Source: Actinomadura madurae (lineage in GTDB: Bacteria > Actinomycetota > Actinomycetes > Streptosporangiales > Streptosporangiaceae). From it: a DNA stretch of 64,000 nt. This document shows, piece after piece, positions 15,384 through 23,703 of this stretch (the stretch's first letter is position 1; each line of letters begins with the position of its first letter). A program made the position numbers and the translations under genes. Under the pieces are notes generated by a model. The model did not search any database. It was not told where the DNA came from and saw nothing but the letters and a program-made list of their open reading frames with translations. The stretch is taken from positions 62,001 to 126,000 of the forward strand of contig NZ_FOVH01000001.1 in assembly GCF_900115095.1 (NCBI RefSeq), read 5' to 3'.

Positions 15384-16240
15384 GCCGGTTCATGGCCCCG
15401 CGCCCCCTCGTCGTGCAGGCGGCGGACGGGACGCGGGACCGGCTCGCGGCCGAGGGCGCGCTCCGGTCGCGGGGGTGGCGCCCCGCGCTGTCGCCGGGGG
15501 AGACGGGGATGCTCGTGGTGTGCGGGAATCCCGGCCCCGCGCTGGCCGCCGCCATCGATGTCGTGTGGCGGGACATGCCCGAGCCGCGGGTCCTCGCCTC
15601 GCCGTCCGACCTGGAGGGGGTCGCCGGCGGTTCTCGGGAGGCGTTGGACCTGGACGCCGGCATGGCCGATCGGGCGGACGACCGGGACGGGTTACGGCTG
15701 GACGTCCTGCACGTCCCGCTCGGTCCCGTCCTGCCGTACTGGCCCGCGGGGCTGCGGGTCGACCTGGTGTTGCAGGGGGACGTCGTCCAGGCCGCCGAGG
15801 TCACCGCCGTCGACACGGGCGGCGGGACGTTCTGGACGGAGGAGCGGGAGGCGGCCGGGCGTCTCGACAGCGTGTCGCGGCTGTTGCGCGTCGCGGGATG
15901 GGAGGCGGCCGCGGACCGCGCGGCCGTCCTGCGGGACGAGGCGTTGAGGGGCGCGCCCGGCGATGCGCTGGCGAGGCGGTTCGCCGCGTTCGCGTGGAAG
16001 GTCCGGCGCTCGTGGGCCCTGCGGTGGATGACGCGGGGCGTCGGCGACGTGCAGCGCCGGCTGGACGGGTGGCTGCGGGAGATCGGCGCGTCCCTGGAAG
16101 GGCGCCCCTGCCCGCCTCGCGCTCCCTGGGGCGAGGTGCTGGAGGCCATGCCGTCGCTGCTGGAAGGGGCCGAGCTGGCTCAGGCACGGCTGATCGTCGC
16201 GAGCCTCGATCCGGATCTCGGGGCGGGCGCCGATGGCTGA
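15374..16240 (+). CDS. Degenerate NuoB/NuoD-like fusion protein of the complex I-like operon
   Basis: The start is GTG 15374 inside the nuoA end, behind GGGAGG. The 288-residue product has no TM helix. Residues about 45-75 (GMLVVCGNPGPALAAAIDVV, WRDMPEPRV) resemble the NuoB segment around 'MIVAG...QMPEP' but lack the Cys cluster ligands of the N2 centre. Residues about 115-150 (VPLGPVLPYWPAGLRVDLVL, QGDVVQAAEV) resemble the start of NuoD/49-kDa ('GPQHP...LRLVLELDGE') without its His. The rest is helical. I infer a structural connector that has lost redox and quinone chemistry. Resemblance is weak and by eye. Confidence 0.55.
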   Translation: MGLSRFMAPRPLVVQAADGTRDRLAAEGALRSRGWRPALSPGETGMLVVCGNPGPALAAAIDVVWRDMPEPRVLASPSDLEGVAGGSREALDLDAGMADRADDRDGLRLDVLHVPLGPVLPYWPAGLRVDLVLQGDVVQAAEVTAVDTGGGTFWTEEREAAGRLDSVSRLLRVAGWEAAADRAAVLRDEALRGAPGDALARRFAAFAWKVRRSWALRWMTRGVGDVQRRLDGWLREIGASLEGRPCPPRAPWGEVLEAMPSLLEGAELAQARLIVASLDPDLGAGADG

Positions 16241-17096
16241 GGTCCTCGTGCTCGGGGTGCTCGCGCTCGCGGCGGCCTCGCTGAACGGCGCGCTCGCGGG
16301 ACGTCCTGCCGAGCCGTTCCGCGAGGCGGCGCGCCTGCTGACCTCGCAGCGGCGTGTCACCGCCGAGTCCGATGTGCTGCTGACCAGGATCGGGGTGATC
16401 TCGCTGCCGGTGGCGGCGGCGCTCGCGGCCCTCGTCGTGCCCCTCGGCGGGAGCGCGGCGGTCGGGACGAGCGTCGGCGTCGTCTGGTTCAACGCGATGG
16501 AGGTCGTGGCCTGGGCGTCGGTGTGGCTGGCGGGGTGGGGCGTCAACGCGGCGTTCGGGCTGGTCGGCGGGTACCGGTTCCTCGCGCAGGGGCTCGCGTA
16601 CGAGCTGCCGCACATGTTCGCGCTCATCACCGCGGCGCTCGGCGCCCACTCGCTGGACCTGCGGGTGATCGGCGACGCGCAGGACGGGCTGTGGTTCGCG
16701 GTGTGGATGCCGGTCGCGTTCGCCGTCTACCTGGTGTCGGCGGCGGCGATGGCGTTCTGGGGGCCGTTCGGCCACCCCGCCGGCGGCGACGTGGCCGGGG
16801 GCGTCCTGGCCGAGCTGTCCGGACCCGACCGGCTCGTCTTCCTGGCGGGACGGTACGGGCTGCTGACGGTGGCCGCGGCCGTCGCCGTGCCGCTGTTCCT
16901 CGGCGGCGGGTCCGGTCCGCTGCTGCCGGCGTGGCTGTGGTCGCTGCTGAAGGCGTGCGCCGTCCTCGCCCTCCTGGTGTGGACGCGCAGGCACCTGCCC
17001 GTACTGCGCATGGACCGCGCGATGACCGCGGCCTGGACGGTCCTGATCCCCGCCGCCGTGCTGCAGATGCTCGTCGTCGCGATCGTCGTCGTGTGA
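16233..17096 (+). CDS. nuoH: NADH-quinone oxidoreductase subunit H-like
   Basis: This 287-residue protein has about eight TM helices. The stretch GYRFLAQGLAYELPHMFALI corresponds to the NuoH 'R...Q..SYE.P' region and keeps the Glu. The N-terminal quinone-chamber motif of classical NuoH (RRGPNRVGP) is not seen; instead there is RPAEPFREAARLLTSQRR. It starts at ATG 16233, overlapping the previous gene by 8 bases. The missing motif fits the idea that quinone is not bound in the usual way. Confidence 0.85.
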   Translation: MAEVLVLGVLALAAASLNGALAGRPAEPFREAARLLTSQRRVTAESDVLLTRIGVISLPVAAALAALVVPLGGSAAVGTSVGVVWFNAMEVVAWASVWLAGWGVNAAFGLVGGYRFLAQGLAYELPHMFALITAALGAHSLDLRVIGDAQDGLWFAVWMPVAFAVYLVSAAAMAFWGPFGHPAGGDVAGGVLAELSGPDRLVFLAGRYGLLTVAAAVAVPLFLGGGSGPLLPAWLWSLLKACAVLALLVWTRRHLPVLRMDRAMTAAWTVLIPAAVLQMLVVAIVVV

Positions 17097-17105
17097 GGAG
17101 GGGCC

Positions 17106-17612
17106 GTGGAGGCCGTCGCGTTCTGGGTGCTCGCCGTCGCCGCCGTGGGATCCGGCGTCGCCGTGTTCGTCGTGGACTCGATGGCCCGCGCGACGTTCGC
17201 GCTGCTGGCGTCGTTCCTGTGCGCCGGGGGCGAGCTGCTGCTAATCGGCCTGCGCTATCTCGGCGTGCTGGTCGTGCTCATGATGATCATGGAAATGCTG
17301 GTAATGGCCGTCTTCATGATCATGTACATGATGAACCCGGCCGGGCTCATGCCGATGGCGATGCGGCACAACACGCGCGGAGCGCTCGCCATCGCCGGGA
17401 CCGCGTTCGCGGCGCTGGCGGCCGGGGTTTTCACGGTGCCGTGGCCGCAGCGGGAGGGACGGCCGCCGCCCGATCCGGCCGTCGCGCTCGGCGAGGCGAT
17501 CATGGGGCCGGCGATGCTCGTCATGATGGTGATCGGCGTCGCCATCCTGGCCACCATGATCGCGACCGTGGTGCTGGCCGCGCACCGGGGACGGTACGGC
17601 GATGACGCTTGA
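17106..17612 (+). CDS. nuoJ: NADH-quinone oxidoreductase subunit J-like
   Basis: This 168-residue protein starts at GTG 17106 (GAGGAGG upstream). It has five hydrophobic segments in the NuoJ pattern: an N-terminal helix (AFWVLAVAAVGSGVAVFVVD), FALLASFLCAGGELLLIGL, the Met-rich helix RYLGVLVVLMMIMEMLVMAV, and a C-terminal pair. The NuoJ hallmark 'G.l.ylV.....a' is modified, with unusual Met repeats (MMIMEMLVMAVFMIMYMM). It overlaps nuoK by 11 bases. Confidence 0.85.
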   Translation: MEAVAFWVLAVAAVGSGVAVFVVDSMARATFALLASFLCAGGELLLIGLRYLGVLVVLMMIMEMLVMAVFMIMYMMNPAGLMPMAMRHNTRGALAIAGTAFAALAAGVFTVPWPQREGRPPPDPAVALGEAIMGPAMLVMMVIGVAILATMIATVVLAAHRGRYGDDA

Positions 17613-17907
17613 GACGTTCCTGCTGCTCGCCGCCGCGCTGTTCTGCGTCGGGCTGTTCGGGGCGCTGTCCCAGCAGTCGATCGTGATGCTGATGATGGGC
17701 ATCGAACTCATGGTCAACGGCGTGGTGGTCGCGGCGGCCGGGTTCTGGTACTGGGTGTCGCCCGGCAGGGCGGACGGGCAGGTCCTGGTGCTCGTCGCGA
17801 TCACGGTGATGGCCCTGGAGATGGCGATGGGCTTCGCCGTCGTCACCGCCCTGTTCCGGGCGCGTGACGTCGATATGACGGATGACGCCGGGGATCTCCA
17901 GGGATGA
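17602..17907 (+). CDS. nuoK: NADH-quinone oxidoreductase subunit K-like
   Basis: This 101-residue protein has three TM helices, the normal NuoK size. Both membrane-embedded glutamates used in proton transfer are present: MLMMGIELMVNGVVV (helix 2) and VMALEMAMGFAVV (helix 3). ATG 17602 lies inside the nuoJ end. The stop at 17905-17907 overlaps the start of a palindromic repeat that separates this gene from nuoL. Confidence 0.9.
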   Translation: MTLETFLLLAAALFCVGLFGALSQQSIVMLMMGIELMVNGVVVAAAGFWYWVSPGRADGQVLVLVAITVMALEMAMGFAVVTALFRARDVDMTDDAGDLQG

Positions 17908-17950
17908 GCGGAGCGAACCGGGGGGTGTGGGGGGTCGTCCCCCCACAGGG
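17904..17950 (+). repeat. G/C-rich palindromic repeat, copy between nuoK and nuoL
   Basis: It starts GAGCGGAGCGAACC, continues GGGGGG-TGT and ends with the near-perfect hairpin GGGGGGTCGTCCCCCC followed by ACA. It fills the only real gap inside the nuo-like operon. The same left flank (GAGCGAAGCGAACC) occurs, inverted, at 42722-42768. Confidence 0.8.
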
Positions 17951-17959
17951 AGATTCGAG

Positions 17960-19546
17960 GTGACTGTGCTTCCGGGGTGGCCGGGTGGCTTGGCGGTGGA
18001 CGGGCTCTCCGCCGTGCTGCTGGTGACCCTGGCCGTCGTCCTGGCGGCGGTGCTCGTCCACGCGGCGGGGGAGGGGTTCGGGGCCCGGTTCCACCTGCTG
18101 ATGCTGCTGTTCGCGGCGGCGATGGCGGTGACGGTCACCGCGACCGATCTGCTCCTGTTGCTGATGGGCTGGGAGGTCATGGGCGCGACGTCGTACGCGC
18201 TCATCGGCCACGCGTGGCCGGAGGCGGACCGGGTGCGGTCCGCGAACGTCGCCTTCCTGACCACGCGGGCCGCCGACCTCGGCCTCTACGCGGCGGCGGG
18301 TTTCGCCGTGGCCGGAGCGCGTTCGCTGCGGTTCGGCGACCTCGCCGGCGCCGGGGATCCCTGGCGGGACCTCGTCGCGGCCGGTGTCGTCGTCGCCGCG
18401 CTGGGGAAGTCGGCGCAGCTGCCCTTCTCGTTCTGGCTGTCCCGGGCGATGGCGGGCCCGAGCCAGGTGTCGGCGCTGCTGCACTCGGCCACGATGGTCG
18501 CCGCCGGCGCGTACCTGCTGATGCGGCTGCATCCGCTGCTGGCCGCGACCGGCTGGGCCGCCGGCCTGGTGAGCTGGGCGGGCGCGCTGACCGCGCTGGT
18601 CCTGGGGGCCGTCGCGGTGGCGCAGCGCGACCTCAAGCAGCTCCTCGCGGCGTCCACGTGCGCGCAGATCGGCTTCATGGTGCTGGCGGCCGGTGCCGGG
18701 GCGGTGGGGGCCGGCGCGGCCCAGCTCGTCGCGCACGCGGCCGTGAAGAGCCTGCTCTTTCTCTGCGCCGGTATGTGGGCCCGGCGCGATCGGGTGGTCG
18801 ATGTCGCGTTCGGCGTGGGGGCGCTCGCGCTGGCCGGCGTCCCGCCCCTGTCGTTGTGGGTGACGAAGGACGAGGTGCTGGGCGGCGCCGTGGAGCGGTC
18901 GGGTGGACTGCTCGCGGCCGGCCTCGCGGCGTCCGTGCTGTCGGCCGTGTACGCGGGCAAGGCCCTGGTGATGCTGCTGCGTCCGTCCGAGGGGCCGCGG
19001 GTGCGGACCGTGGAACGGGTGCCGCTGGTGGCGCTGGCGGTCGCGGCGGCCTCCCTGGGCGTCCTCGGTGTTCCGGCCGTGGCGGACGGCTGGCGGCGCA
19101 TGCTGGGGGCGGCGGGCGAGGCCGGGCCCGAACCGTGGGTCGTCGCCCTCTCCGGTGCGCTCGCGGTGGTGACGGTCGCCGGGGTGGTGGCGGCCCGGCG
19201 GGTTCCTGAACCTGCATGGGCGCTGGACTGGCTGTATCTGGAGCGGGCCGTCACGGCGGGCGTGGTCCGTCCCGCTTTCGCGGCGGCGCGGGCGCTGGCC
19301 CGGTTCGACGACCGCGTCGTGGACGGCGCGGTGCGCGGGACCGCGCGGGGCGGGCGAGTCCTGGCCGGGCTCGCCGGGCGTCGCGTCGAGTTCCGCGTGG
19401 ACGGGCTGGTCGGCGCGGTCGGGTCCGCGGCCCGGGTCCTGGCCGCGCTGGCACGGCGGCCTCAGACCGGGCAGGTCCACCTGTACTACGCCCAGGCCGC
19501 GGTGGTGCTCGCGGTGCTCGTCGTCGTCGCGCTGCTGGCCGGGTGA
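17960..19546 (+). CDS. nuoL: NADH-quinone oxidoreductase subunit L-like, N-terminally short
   Basis: GTG 17960 is chosen for its position after AGGGAG and because upstream sequence is the repeat. The 528-residue protein starts almost at the 'VDGLSA' motif, so the first one or two TM helices of a usual NuoL (over 600 residues) are missing. Antiporter motifs remain: LLMGWEVMGATSYALIGHAW with the key Glu, LGKSAQLPFSFWLSRAMAGP with Lys, SALLHSATMVAAGAYL. The C-terminal lateral helix and last TM (QTGQVHLYYAQAAVVLAVL) are present. Its end overlaps nuoM by 4 bases. Confidence 0.88.
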   Translation: MTVLPGWPGGLAVDGLSAVLLVTLAVVLAAVLVHAAGEGFGARFHLLMLLFAAAMAVTVTATDLLLLLMGWEVMGATSYALIGHAWPEADRVRSANVAFLTTRAADLGLYAAAGFAVAGARSLRFGDLAGAGDPWRDLVAAGVVVAALGKSAQLPFSFWLSRAMAGPSQVSALLHSATMVAAGAYLLMRLHPLLAATGWAAGLVSWAGALTALVLGAVAVAQRDLKQLLAASTCAQIGFMVLAAGAGAVGAGAAQLVAHAAVKSLLFLCAGMWARRDRVVDVAFGVGALALAGVPPLSLWVTKDEVLGGAVERSGGLLAAGLAASVLSAVYAGKALVMLLRPSEGPRVRTVERVPLVALAVAAASLGVLGVPAVADGWRRMLGAAGEAGPEPWVVALSGALAVVTVAGVVAARRVPEPAWALDWLYLERAVTAGVVRPAFAAARALARFDDRVVDGAVRGTARGGRVLAGLAGRRVEFRVDGLVGAVGSAARVLAALARRPQTGQVHLYYAQAAVVLAVLVVVALLAG

Positions 19547-21039
19547 GCGGGATGCTGACGCTGGTCATCTTCCTGCCGCTGGCGGTCGCGTGCGCGCTCC
19601 CCGCCGTCCCGCGACGCGCGGTGCCCTTGGTATGGATCGGCGCCTGCGTCGTCGAGGTCGCGCTCGTCGCCGGCCTGTGGGCGGTGCACGGGACCCGCGC
19701 CGGGGTCTCGTCCGAGACGGACGTGCGGTGGATCCCGTCCGTCCGGGCCGGCTACCACGTCGGCGTGGACGGCCTGTCGCTGCCGCTGCTGGCGCTCACC
19801 GCCGTCCTGTTCGCGGCCTGCGCGGTGTACTCGCTGCGGCAGGAGCACCGGGTGCGGGCGTTCGCGATCCTTTTCCTGTTCCTGGAAACGGTGTGCCTGG
19901 GGTTGTTCGCGGCGCTCGACCTCCTGCTGTTCTTCGTCTTCTTCGACCTGTCGATCGCCGGCATGTACTTCGTGATCCTGCTGTGGGGGCACGGCGACCG
20001 GTCACGGTCGGCGCTGAAGTTCTTCCTGTACACGTTTCTGGGCTCACTGGTCCTCCTGCTGGGTTTCATCGGCCTCTACCTGGGTGCCGACCCGAACACG
20101 TTCGACATGGTCGAGCTGGCCCGCACGCCTCCCCTGGAGGGGTCGCCGGGCCTGGCCGGCCTGACGCTCCTCGCCATCGGCATCGGGCTCGGGATCAAGA
20201 CGCCGGTCGTCCCGTTCCACACCTGGCTGCCTCCCGCGCACACCGACGCGCCCGCCGCCGGGTCGGCGATCCTCGCGGGGGTCATGCTGAAGATGGGCAC
20301 GTACGGGCTCGTCCGGATCGCCATGCCGATGCTCCCCGACGCGTGGCGGCGCTACGCCCTCGTGGCGCTGGTCGTCGGCCTGGTGAGCGTCCTGTACGGG
20401 GCGCTGGTGGCGCTCGCGCAGGAGAACGTGAAGCGGCTCGTCGCGTACACGTCCGTGAACCACATGGGGTACATCGTCCTGGCCCTGGGCGCGGCGGGGT
20501 ACGCGTCCGGCGGCGCGGACGCCCGGCGGCTCGCCGTGACCGGCGCGGTCACGCAGATGGTCAGCCACGGCCTCGTCACCGGCGCGCTGTTCCTGCTGTG
20601 CGGGGTGCTGTACGACCGCGCCGGAAGCTACGACCTCGGCCGGTTCGGCGGCATCGCCGGAGGTGCCCCCGTGCTCGCCTGGCTGACCGGGCTGGCCGCG
20701 TTCGCCTCGCTCGGGCTGCCGGGCCTGTCCGGGTTCATCGCCGAGTTCCAGATCTTCGCCGGGACGATCGGCGGCGGCGCGGCGGCGACGGCGGTCACCG
20801 GCGCCCTCGCCGTGCTCGGCATCCTGATCACGGCCGCGCTGTTCCTGCGCGTCCTGCACCGGGCCGTCCTCGGGCCGCCCGGCGAGCTGACCCCGCTGGT
20901 CGGCGACGTGCGGTGGCCCGAGCTGGCGGCGCTCGCCCCGCTGCTGGCCCTCTCGGTGCTGATCGGCGTCGCGCCGCGCGTGCTGCTCGACACGATCGAG
21001 CCGCTGTCGGCGGCCGTCGTCGCGCTGGTGGGACGGTGA
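19543..21039 (+). CDS. nuoM: NADH-quinone oxidoreductase subunit M-like
   Basis: It starts at GTG 19543 in a GTGA overlap with nuoL; ATG 19552 is in the same frame. The 498-residue protein has about 14 TM helices and the signatures GIKTPVVPFHTWLPPAHTDA and AQENVKRLVAYTSVNHMGYI. The helix that normally carries FFE..LIPMY reads FFDLSIAGMY, so the conserved TM5 Glu is Asp and the Pro is Gly. This may tune or impair proton transfer. Its stop overlaps the nuoN start. Confidence 0.92.
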   Translation: MSGMLTLVIFLPLAVACALPAVPRRAVPLVWIGACVVEVALVAGLWAVHGTRAGVSSETDVRWIPSVRAGYHVGVDGLSLPLLALTAVLFAACAVYSLRQEHRVRAFAILFLFLETVCLGLFAALDLLLFFVFFDLSIAGMYFVILLWGHGDRSRSALKFFLYTFLGSLVLLLGFIGLYLGADPNTFDMVELARTPPLEGSPGLAGLTLLAIGIGLGIKTPVVPFHTWLPPAHTDAPAAGSAILAGVMLKMGTYGLVRIAMPMLPDAWRRYALVALVVGLVSVLYGALVALAQENVKRLVAYTSVNHMGYIVLALGAAGYASGGADARRLAVTGAVTQMVSHGLVTGALFLLCGVLYDRAGSYDLGRFGGIAGGAPVLAWLTGLAAFASLGLPGLSGFIAEFQIFAGTIGGGAAATAVTGALAVLGILITAALFLRVLHRAVLGPPGELTPLVGDVRWPELAALAPLLALSVLIGVAPRVLLDTIEPLSAAVVALVGR

Positions 21040-22403
21040 TGAACGAGAACCCCGCCGACCTCGCCCCCGAGCTGTGCGTGCTCGCCGCCGCCGTCCTCGG
21101 GCTGGTCTACGGGATGTTCCTGCCCCGCGCCCGGCAGCGGCGCGTCGCGGTCGTCTGCGCGGCGGGGCTCGCCGCGGGCCTGGCCGCCTCCGCGGTCGCG
21201 GTGGCCGGCGCCGACCTGATGGCCTTCGGCTCCTTCGCCGTCGACCCGATCACGCACGTCACCCGGATCGCCGTGCTCGGCTCGACGCTGCCGGTCGTGG
21301 TGCTCGCCGCCGGGCGGGTGCGCGGGCATCCGAGGGAGAGCGAGCACTACGTCCTGATCCTGCTGTCGGCGCTCGGGACGATGGTGCTGGGCGCCTCGGC
21401 CGACCTGCTCGTGGTGGTCGCCGCGTACCTGCTGGCGAGCCTGCCCGCCTACGCGCTCGCCGGGTTCGGCAAGGACGCGGCCGGGACCGAGGCCGCGCTC
21501 AAGTACTACCTGATGGGCGCGCTGCTCGGCGTGCTCATGCTCGGCGGGGTGACGCTGCTGTCCGGGGTGGGGCGCGGCACGGCGTATCCGGTGCTGCGGG
21601 CCGGGCTGGCGGAGGCGCCCCCGGCGGCGGTCGCGGCGGGTCTCGTCGCGCTGCTCGCGGGGCTGCTGTTCAAGGCGGGCGCCGTCCCCGGCCACTTCTG
21701 GGTGCCGGACGTCACCGAGGGCGCCCCGCCGGCCGTCGCCGCCTACGTCACGACCGTCCCGAAGATCGGCGCGCTGGCCGCCCTCTACCGGTTCGGAGCC
21801 GAGACCCTGCCGGACGGCCGGCCCGTGCTCCTCGCGGTCGTCGCGGCGGCCACGATGACGCTCGGCAACCTCGCCGCCTTCGCGCAGGACAACGTCCGGC
21901 GGCTGCTGGCGTACTCGACCGTCGCCCAGGCGGGCTACCTCCTCGTCCCGGTCGCCATGGCGGACCGCAGCGACCTGGCCCAGCCCGCGCTGCTCTACTA
22001 CCTCGGCGCCTACGCGGTGACGAACGTGGGCGCCTTCGCGGTCGTCCTGGCCACCGGCCGGGACGACCTGGGCGGCTACGCCGGGCTGATGCGCGGCTCC
22101 CCCCTCCTCGGCCTGTCCCTCGTCGTCTGCCTCCTCGGGTTCGTCGGCACGCCGCCGACCGCCGTGTTCGTCGGGAAGGTCCTGATGTTCGGCGCGGCCG
22201 TCGACGGCGGCCACGTCTGGCTCGCCGCGGTCGCGGCCGTGAACACGGTCGCGAGCGTCTTCTACTACCTGCGCTGGATCGTCCCGCTGTTCCGGCGGCC
22301 GGCGCGCCGGGCGCGCCCGGCGCGCGGGGCGTCCGCGGTCGCCGTGACCGCCGCCCTGGCCTCGGTGGCCCTCGGCATCGGCAGCGGCCTTGTTCTGCCC
22401 TGA
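21039..22403 (+). CDS. nuoN: NADH-quinone oxidoreductase subunit N-like
   Basis: It starts at ATG 21039, sharing one base with the nuoM stop. The 454-residue protein has about 13-14 TM helices. The lysine helix is intact (LFKAGAVPGHFWVPDVTEGA), as is NVRRLLAYSTVAQAGYLLVP. The position of the usual TM5 Glu (E-L-x-S-L-P-x-Y) reads YLLASLPAYAL, so the Glu appears replaced by a neutral residue. It ends the operon, which has no E, F, G or I genes. Confidence 0.9.
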   Translation: MNENPADLAPELCVLAAAVLGLVYGMFLPRARQRRVAVVCAAGLAAGLAASAVAVAGADLMAFGSFAVDPITHVTRIAVLGSTLPVVVLAAGRVRGHPRESEHYVLILLSALGTMVLGASADLLVVVAAYLLASLPAYALAGFGKDAAGTEAALKYYLMGALLGVLMLGGVTLLSGVGRGTAYPVLRAGLAEAPPAAVAAGLVALLAGLLFKAGAVPGHFWVPDVTEGAPPAVAAYVTTVPKIGALAALYRFGAETLPDGRPVLLAVVAAATMTLGNLAAFAQDNVRRLLAYSTVAQAGYLLVPVAMADRSDLAQPALLYYLGAYAVTNVGAFAVVLATGRDDLGGYAGLMRGSPLLGLSLVVCLLGFVGTPPTAVFVGKVLMFGAAVDGGHVWLAAVAAVNTVASVFYYLRWIVPLFRRPARRARPARGASAVAVTAALASVALGIGSGLVLP

Positions 22404-22449
22404 TCGGGAATGGTGACCCCGGGGAGCCGGACGACCTGGAGGATTCGGC

Positions 22450-22860
22450 ATGGACGACCTGGTGAGGCTGCTGGCCCGGGCGGACAAGCTGCTGCGGGCC
22501 GCCTCGGACGCGGCGATGAGCGAGCACGGGGTGCGCGTCGGGCAGAACCTCGTCCTGGAGGCCCTGTGGGAGCGGGACGGCCTCACGCCCGGCGAGGTCG
22601 CCGCGCGGCTCGGCCTGACCACCCCGACGATCGTCAACACCGCCACCCGGATGGAGGCCGCCGGCCTCGTGGTGCGGCGGCGCGACCCGGCCGACGCCCG
22701 GCTGGTCCGGCTGTACCTCACCGGCAAGGCCCTGCGGGCGCGGGAACCCGTCGAAGAGGCGCGGCGGCGGCTCGAGGAGCGAGTCGCCGCCGCGCTGTCG
22801 GAGGAGGAGCGGCGCCACGTCCGCACCGCCCTGGAGAAGATCATCGAGGAGCTGGCGTAG
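22450..22860 (+). CDS. MarR-family transcriptional regulator
   Basis: This 136-residue protein starts at ATG 22450 (CTGGAGGA upstream). Its winged helix includes LTPGEVAARLGLTTPTIVNT, ATRMEAAGLVVRRRDPADAR and VRLYLTGKALRA, with dimer helices at both ends. It follows nuoN by 46 bases on the same strand and overlaps the 3' end of the convergent alternative oxidase gene by 20 bases. The ligand is unknown; respiratory or redox control is inference from position only. Confidence 0.9.
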   Translation: MDDLVRLLARADKLLRAASDAAMSEHGVRVGQNLVLEALWERDGLTPGEVAARLGLTTPTIVNTATRMEAAGLVVRRRDPADARLVRLYLTGKALRAREPVEEARRRLEERVAAALSEEERRHVRTALEKIIEELA

Positions 22861-23575
22861 GCGCGTCCTGGAAGCGGGGCGCCCGCATGTTCACCAGGCT
22901 GTCGAGCTTGTGGATCCGCTCGTCGTGGCCGATCTGGCGGAGCAGGTCCGCCACGGTGTCGTACCGGCCGTACTCCCCGGCGTACGTCGTGGGGGCGGCC
23001 ACGTGCTCCAGCTCGGGATGCTCCGCCACGTAGGACATGTACTCGTGCTCGGCGTGGTCCTCGAAGTCGGCGTTGAGCCGGTAGCTCAGCTCGGGCCGCA
23101 CCAGGAACAGCAGCCACGACACGTGGTAGTAGAAGAACGCCACGAGCCACGGTGCCAGCCGGTGCAGCAGGAACGACTGCTTCACGCCGTCCCGCTGGAC
23201 GAGGTCCTGCAGGATCAGCAGGTGCCACTGCTCGTTGTCCTGCTCCTCGCGCGTCTCGACGATCCGCTCGTACACGCGCTTGGCGAGCGCCGAGCGGCGG
23301 CGGTGCCGCGACAGCGAGAGGTAGCCCATGCGCTCCCACGCCTGGTACGGGACGCGGGCGATGAACTCCAGCATCGTGAACTTCACGAGCGTGCGCTCGC
23401 GGCCGTAGACCAGGTCCATCTGCTTGAACAGCATCCGGGCGAGCAGCCCGTACTTCAGCCGCGGGCTTTCGAGGGTCTCGATCTGGGCGGCGCGCAGCTC
23501 CAGCGGCGTGAGCTTCGGCGGGCCGGCGTGGACGGGGGCGTCGGGGCGGGTGAGGGTCTGCGTCGTGTTCGTCAT
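22841..23575 (-). CDS. aox: Alternative oxidase-family protein (di-iron quinol oxidase)
   Basis: This 244-residue protein carries the four-helix di-iron ligand set of alternative oxidases in order: LEFIARVP, NEQWHLL (E-x-x-H), FEDHAEHEYMSY (E...E-H-x-x-Y) and IGHDERIHK (D-E-x-x-H). Two amphipathic or hydrophobic helices (TMLEFIARVPYQAWERM, LVAFFYYHVSWLLFLV) fit the monotopic membrane surface. Such enzymes oxidise quinol with O2 without pumping protons. ATG 23575 has no strong ribosome site. It lies tail-to-tail with MarR after the nuo-like operon. Confidence 0.8.
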   Translation of the reverse strand: MTNTTQTLTRPDAPVHAGPPKLTPLELRAAQIETLESPRLKYGLLARMLFKQMDLVYGRERTLVKFTMLEFIARVPYQAWERMGYLSLSRHRRRSALAKRVYERIVETREEQDNEQWHLLILQDLVQRDGVKQSFLLHRLAPWLVAFFYYHVSWLLFLVRPELSYRLNADFEDHAEHEYMSYVAEHPELEHVAAPTTYAGEYGRYDTVADLLRQIGHDERIHKLDSLVNMRAPRFQDAPTPAPR

Positions 23576-23703
23576 GGGGAAGATGCTGCGTGCACGGTCC
23601 GTGCCCGGGCATCCGCCGCCGAGCGACACCTCCCCTACAGCGCCCCGATCATCGGCCGGCGCCTCCGGTACCGCCCGGGGAGTAAGGGCGACCCTGAGAC
23701 CGT

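Noticed and set aside
15039-22403. Mrp-type sodium/proton antiporter operon
   Set aside because: NuoA-, H-, J- and K-like subunits with complex I order are present; MrpE/F/G-type small subunits are not seen.
20628-23612. Minus-strand open frame of almost 1000 codons across nuoM, nuoN and MarR
   Set aside because: It is low-complexity Arg/Pro/Gly sequence antisense to well-supported genes, an effect of high GC content.
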